Below, in pieces: positions 60,438 to 64,000 of a stretch of DNA of 64,000 bases (position 1 is its first letter; the number at the start of each line of letters is the position of its first letter). Origin of the DNA: Vondammii sp040505895 (lineage in GTDB: Bacteria > Pseudomonadota > Gammaproteobacteria > Chromatiales > Chromatiaceae); contig JBEVXU010000012.1 of assembly GCA_040505895.1 (NCBI GenBank), forward strand, positions 322,507 through 386,506, written 5' to 3'. The position numbers and the translations under genes are program-made. The notes below the pieces were generated by a model. That model did not search any database. It was not told where the DNA came from and worked only from the letters and a program-made list of their open reading frames with translations.

Positions 60438-62290
60438 ACATCACCCCCCTTGGTTACTTCAGCTGCGGGTAGAGCCACGGTGAAGGTCGTTCCTTCACCC
60501 TCAACGCTTTCCACTTCTATTAATCCACTATAGTGATCCACTATAGTCTTACAGATTGACAACCCTAAGCCTGTACCAGCTGTTTCTGAGGCGCGACGGG
60601 AGAAAAATGGTTCAAATATACGCTCCATATTTTCTATTGGTATTCCTGCTCCATTATCACTGAAACGAATAACTACTTTATTATCTTTTCGTTCACCCGT
60701 TATATTCAACCTACCGCCATCAGGCATTGCATGAAAAGCATTCTGTGTAAGATTAAGGGTAAGCATACGAATCTCGCTATCGGTTGCAATAACCCGTAAA
60801 TCATTCTGTTTAAGATCAGTCACAATGGTAATCCCAAACTCATCAGCATCCCATTTCAACAGGCTGATGGTCTCTGTGAGGGCATCATTGACTGAAACAA
60901 GTTCCGACTGACTTGAAGGTGATGCACTCAGCTTCAACAACCTTTCTGTAACTTCTATGCAGGTATCAATCTCCCGATCAACCAACTGCAGATAAAACTC
61001 CATCTCCTCTTCATCCCCATCGTTGCTCCTGCTATTCATTAAAGCCGCATGAAGGGCGAAACGGATCGATGTAAGGGGGTTGTATATTTCGTGTGCTACA
61101 CCTGCCGCCAATCGACCAAGATCTGCCAATTTCTGCTCATGAGAGAACTTTATCGCTTGCGATAGATCACGGATTGACTCGACAACCAGCTTTATCTCCT
61201 CGCCTCCACGAATAACTCTTACCGGTGCGGCATACACTTCAACAAAAATATCCGAGCCATCTAAACGAAGGTGTCGGTGGATAAATTTCACTGGTTCATC
61301 ATGATCGTCAATCTCCTTTACCGGACACATCGTATAGTTAGCCGGGCAAGGAGTTGTTCTTTGGTGACTTGACTGATAGCAGAGCTGACCCACCACTTCA
61401 TCATCAAGCAGAAGTTGTTTTCTGTATGCGCTATTTGTCAGCTGTATTTTATAGTGCTCATCCAATACGCGGACACCATCTGGAATCGCATTAATTAGTG
61501 ACTTCAGATAAACCTTACCCTCCTCCACCTCACGCATCATTCGCTGCAAACTTTCTGCCATCCGATTGAAGGTCTCACCAAATTTGGCCAGCTCATCATC
61601 ACCACTCATTAAAACGCGGGTATCAAGGTTACCCGCACTCATAGATCTATTTGCTGCCGCCAACTGATCTACCGGCTTGAGGATAAAGCGACGGATAAAC
61701 CACCAACCACCGGCAATATTAATCAGCACAATAAGCGCACCCGAGCCCATTAGAAAAAGAATGGTTAAGCGTGCCTGGCGTCGAATGGAGGTGGCATCAT
61801 AATCAACAAGAAGTACACCATTGATGGGATTTTTCTCAATATCGCCGTGGCACTCCTTGCATTGAGGTTTATTACGCACAGGATTGATACTTCTGAGCAT
61901 CTCTTTACCACCACTATCACTGATAAATCGAGTTACCGGAATGACTGGCTTAACAAACTCCAGACTCAACTGCGTACCGATTTTGCTCTGGTCACCAGCA
62001 AAACGAATCACCCCCGATGGGGTGGCAATCATTACCTCTCTTATTTTTTGCTGTTCAGATAATCTGCTGACAATAGTACGCAGACCTTCAAGGTCCCTTT
62101 TCATCATGGCATTTTCGAGAGACGTCTGTAGAAGGTAGTTGACTTCGGAGACCGCATCCGCGCGCTCGCCCTTCAACACGCTCTTGTAGTGCGCAATGAA
62201 AAGGATGACAAACACAAGTAGGCTGACCAGAAGACCCGCAGCCGTTCCCAGTACAAATTTTCTATTGAGGCTCTTATTGATCCATTTCAT
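60434..62290 (-). CDS. Sensor histidine kinase with periplasmic c-heme motif and Cys-rich PAS
   Basis: 618 residues from ATG 62290 (MKWINKSLNRKFVLG); TTG 62305 adds five. Order: helix 1 (about 15-35); a periplasmic domain of about 135 residues containing one CKECH heme-attachment site (Cys144, Cys147, His148) followed by GDIEKNPINGVLLVDYD; helix 2 (LTILFLMGSGALIVLINIAG); HAMP (AANRSMSAGNLDTRVLMSGD); PAS with an unusual cysteine set VVGQLCYQSSHQRTTPCPAN and YTMCPVKEID; HisKA with AAGVAHEIYNPLTSIRFAL; HATPase with NLTQNAFHAMPDGG, FSDNGAGIP and GTGLGLSICKTI. A heme outside and metal or thiol site inside suggest redox, gas or sulfur-species sensing. Operon with the sigma-54 regulator. Confidence 0.9.
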   Translation of the reverse strand: MKWINKSLNRKFVLGTAAGLLVSLLVFVILFIAHYKSVLKGERADAVSEVNYLLQTSLENAMMKRDLEGLRTIVSRLSEQQKIREVMIATPSGVIRFAGDQSKIGTQLSLEFVKPVIPVTRFISDSGGKEMLRSINPVRNKPQCKECHGDIEKNPINGVLLVDYDATSIRRQARLTILFLMGSGALIVLINIAGGWWFIRRFILKPVDQLAAANRSMSAGNLDTRVLMSGDDELAKFGETFNRMAESLQRMMREVEEGKVYLKSLINAIPDGVRVLDEHYKIQLTNSAYRKQLLLDDEVVGQLCYQSSHQRTTPCPANYTMCPVKEIDDHDEPVKFIHRHLRLDGSDIFVEVYAAPVRVIRGGEEIKLVVESIRDLSQAIKFSHEQKLADLGRLAAGVAHEIYNPLTSIRFALHAALMNSRSNDGDEEEMEFYLQLVDREIDTCIEVTERLLKLSASPSSQSELVSVNDALTETISLLKWDADEFGITIVTDLKQNDLRVIATDSEIRMLTLNLTQNAFHAMPDGGRLNITGERKDNKVVIRFSDNGAGIPIENMERIFEPFFSRRASETAGTGLGLSICKTIVDHYSGLIEVESVEGEGTTFTVALPAAEVTKGGDV

Positions 62291-62305
62291 CGCAGTAATA
62301 ATCAA

Positions 62306-62964
62306 ATCGGGATACCGGCTGGTCCTAAAATTTACGTCCCTTGATCAAACCTCATCCATGATTGAATTAATCAACAAAAGCGGGAATGAAAAAAACCTTA
62401 TCCTTAGTCAAGACCCTGTGAGTATCGCAAAATTACTATGATAGACACGCAGCAGTGATCAAGTATTTTGTTATATAGCAAGCCGTTATTTTAAACGCCC
62501 AGCGTTAAATTGCTCTGACAATATGTCAGATCACATTGTGATTCTCATACTGTGCTCCTGATCGTAATTCATGGCAACAAAAAATGTCTAGCATCTTCAC
62601 TGCTGAGCTGTCAAACCACTTCAAAATCAGCCATGTCTTTGTGTCATGTTTTTCTGTAGGAGCAGGCGATTCCGTACCGGCACATATGCAGAGCGACTAG
62701 TATCCACACCAAAAATAGGTGGATATTTATCGAAAAATCATATGGTTATAAATTTATTTACTGGCTTATATTTTTGCCGGCGGTTTAATCACTAAGCATC
62801 GGCTTAATGACAGCGCCCTATCGGCGCCTTCCCAGACACTCCAGCGATATGGAGATATGCCATGACAAAATAGCACGGCGACACATTTTTTCCTCCGCTC
62901 AGCCAATCCTCCAATAAAATATATATCCCTTAATAATCATTGAGATATATAAAATATAAAAAGA
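62306..62964. other. Long control region upstream of the exported-protein genes
   Basis: About 660 bases with no gene I can support. It holds the kinase promoter on one side and the upstream region of a sigma-54 promoter on the other. Possible regulator sites: palindrome ATCACATTGTGAT (62530-62542), and TTTGTGTCATG (near 62639) with an inverted relative CATGACAAAAT (near 62863). None is proven. Confidence 0.45.
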
Positions 62965-62981
62965 CTGGCACCTCTATTGCA
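62965..62981 (+). promoter_or_regulatory. Sigma-54 (-24/-12) promoter
   Basis: CTGGCACCTCTATTGCA has GG (62967-62968) and GC (62979-62980) ten bases apart and matches YTGGCAC-N5-TTGCW. It lies 46 bases before the ATG at 63027 and faces it. The divergent neighbour operon encodes a sigma-54 activator. Confidence 0.8.
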
Positions 62982-63026
62982 AACAACTCGGAACTATTCG
63001 TTATGCAAGTGGGGGATGAGGTCTAT

Positions 63027-63332
63027 ATGAAGGTCGGAATGTTATCAAAAAAGGTTGCTTTATCTCTGCTGTTGAGCACAGGAGTAATTGGAACCACTCC
63101 TGTACTAGCTGAATACCCCACAGCAGGTTTAACCCCGGATAAACGCCCGCAGGAAGCACCAGTAATCTCTGAGGTAAATCATAATCAAGCTTGGAAGAAA
63201 AGTGCCCTTAAAGGCATAGATAAACCTTACCCCGGAAGTCTCTCTTTCCTTGATGACCAAGGGAACTGGTACACACCCTTCACCCGCCCTGGAATGGTGG
63301 GGCCCTATGACATCCGCGGACTGCATCAGTAG
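63027..63332 (+). CDS. Small exported protein of unknown function
   Basis: 101 residues from ATG 63027, GAGG five bases before; an in-frame ATG at 62940 lies upstream of the sigma-54 promoter and is rejected. Signal peptide MKVGMLSKKVALSLLLSTGV with cleavage near VLA-EYP. The mature part of about 70 residues has no cysteine, is Pro- and aromatic-rich, and ends GNWYTPFTRPGMVGPYDIRG with LHQ. I do not recognise the family. It is the first gene after the sigma-54 promoter, 130 bases before a Met/Gly-rich exported protein gene, so the two may act together in the envelope or periplasm. Confidence 0.75.
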   Translation: MKVGMLSKKVALSLLLSTGVIGTTPVLAEYPTAGLTPDKRPQEAPVISEVNHNQAWKKSALKGIDKPYPGSLSFLDDQGNWYTPFTRPGMVGPYDIRGLHQ

Positions 63333-63462
63333 ATCATGTCACCCACTTCTTACGAATATTACTCTCGGATTGAGAGCTATTTTTATAGCACTCATGACAA
63401 GACACCTAAGGTCAACAATAACGACCTAAATATCACCAATAGAAAACTGGAGGCTTCACCTA

Positions 63463-64000
63463 ATGGCTAACAAACGAATGCGTACTTTCAAAAAATCACT
63501 CGGCATCACCGTGGCTCTTGGCGCCCTGGCAGCTGCACCTGTTATGGCAAGCATGAGTGGTATGTCCGGTATGAACGGCATGGGCGGAATGTCCGGTATG
63601 AATGGCATGGGCGGAATGTCCGGTATGAATGGCATGGGCGGAATGTCCGGTATGAATGGCATGGGCGGAATGTCCGGCATGAATGGCATGGGCGGAATGT
63701 CCGGTATGGGCGGCATGGGCGGAAGCGGCGGTTGGACCTGCACCCAGTGGTCTCGTAGTGGAATGTCCGGCATGAGTGGCATGGGCGGAATGTCCGGCAT
63801 GAGTGGCATGGGCGGAATGTCCGGCATGAACGGCATGGGCGGAATGTCCGGCATGAATGGCATGTCCGGCATGAATGGCATGTCCGGCATGAATGGCATG
63901 TCCGGCATGTCCGGCATGAATGGCATGGGCGGCATGAATGGCATGTCCGGCATGAATGGCATGGGCGGCATGAATGGCATGTCCGGTATGAATGGCATGG
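63463..64000 (+). CDS. Met/Gly-rich repetitive exported protein (cut by window edge)
   Basis: Open from ATG 63463 to the window end (179 codons seen, no stop). GGAGG lies nine bases upstream. N-terminus MANKRMRTFKKSLGITVALG then LAAAPVMA is a clear signal peptide. The rest is almost only Met, Gly, Ser and Asn in units such as MSGMNGMGG, interrupted once by an island GGSGGWTCTQWSRSG with one Cys and two Trp (about residues 85-100). The 27-base units are nearly identical. Low-complexity glycine-rich exported proteins include sulfur-globule envelope proteins; Met-rich ones often bind copper. Either is possible; no homologue is known to me. The long minus-strand frame here is its shadow. Confidence 0.85.
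   Translation, partial: MANKRMRTFKKSLGITVALGALAAAPVMASMSGMSGMNGMGGMSGMNGMGGMSGMNGMGGMSGMNGMGGMSGMNGMGGMSGMGGMGGSGGWTCTQWSRSGMSGMSGMGGMSGMSGMGGMSGMNGMGGMSGMNGMSGMNGMSGMNGMSGMSGMNGMGGMNGMSGMNGMGGMNGMSGMNGM
63562..64000 (+). repeat. Tandem 27-base coding repeats and derivatives
   Basis: The unit ATGTCCGGTATGAATGGCATG with GGCGGA (27 bases, nine codons) repeats at least five times between about 63562 and 63699, then gives way after a unique 60-base island to shorter 18- and 27-base mixtures. Synonymous changes (GGT/GGC) mark the copies. Such an array is prone to slippage and length change. Confidence 0.85.

Noticed and set aside
62530..62542. CRP-type site ATCACATTGTGAT
   Set aside because: It is palindromic, but the half sites are in the opposite sense and spacing from TGTGA-N6-TCACA, and it is far from both genes; kept only as a possible regulator site.
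63456..63998. Minus-strand ORF of Pro/Met-rich repeats
   Set aside because: It is the exact antisense of the Met/Gly-rich gene, which has a signal peptide and RBS; the Pro-rich pattern is produced by the repeats.
63562..63999. CRISPR array
   Set aside because: The repeats are in-frame codon units without unique spacers of constant length; no other CRISPR-like array was seen.

Overview
The window looks like a chromosomal segment of a chemolithoautotrophic, probably sulfur-oxidising gammaproteobacterium, of the kind that includes Sedimenticola, Thiodiazotropha or tubeworm symbionts. This is inferred from gene content, not from a search. The main grounds are a form II RuBisCO (cbbM) with a divergent cbbR, a class I phosphoribulokinase, a DabA/DabB inorganic-carbon transporter operon, c-type cytochromes, and an Enterobacteria-like block rsmI-lpoA-yraN-diaA-dolP.

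Layout. 1-3.9 kb: ybiT (ABC-F) divergent from a zinc uptake set (znuA, zur, znuC, znuB) with a visible Zur box. 4-14 kb: a transposase remnant, then a PgtC-like binding protein, a sensor kinase and a sigma-54 activator. A decayed second binding protein follows, then tctCBA behind a good -24/-12 promoter, so the trio probably controls tripartite tricarboxylate uptake. 14-18 kb: pyruvate kinase, a REP-associated (RAYT) transposase, a truncated mosaic second znuB and a small caspase-like ORF. 18-31 kb: a chemoreceptor, kbl-tdh (threonine to glycine), MocR/DUF1127, a beta-hydroxyacid dehydrogenase, a proX-proW-proV osmolyte transporter with a hairpin between proX and proW, a GDT1-type Mn exporter between two perfect palindromes, and a phosphoesterase. 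31-38 kb: a small lipoprotein, a nonsense-mutated gene coupled to rsmI, the lpoA cluster and a GlcD-like oxidase. 38-50 kb: two small c-type cytochromes (SHP/DUF1924 and DHC types), then a five-gene operon with DabA, one NuoL-like and three NuoM-like proteins, divergent from prkB. 50-58.7 kb: an anion/Na-type transporter with a CBS protein, DUF945, dxs, cbbR and cbbM. 59-64 kb: a kinase with a periplasmic c-heme motif and a Cys-rich PAS, with its sigma-54 activator. These are divergent from a sigma-54 promoter preceding a small exported protein and a very repetitive Met/Gly-rich exported protein that runs off the window end.

The carbon genes form a scattered Calvin-cycle module: bicarbonate/CO2 capture (dab operon), RuBP supply (prkB) and fixation (cbbM under CbbR). 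Several families of short foldback repeats (REP/MITE-like) are scattered between operons, some in near-identical inverted pairs, and they explain many of the longer gaps. The two most interesting items are the expanded DAB operon and the redox-sensor/sigma-54/Met-rich secreted protein module at the right edge.
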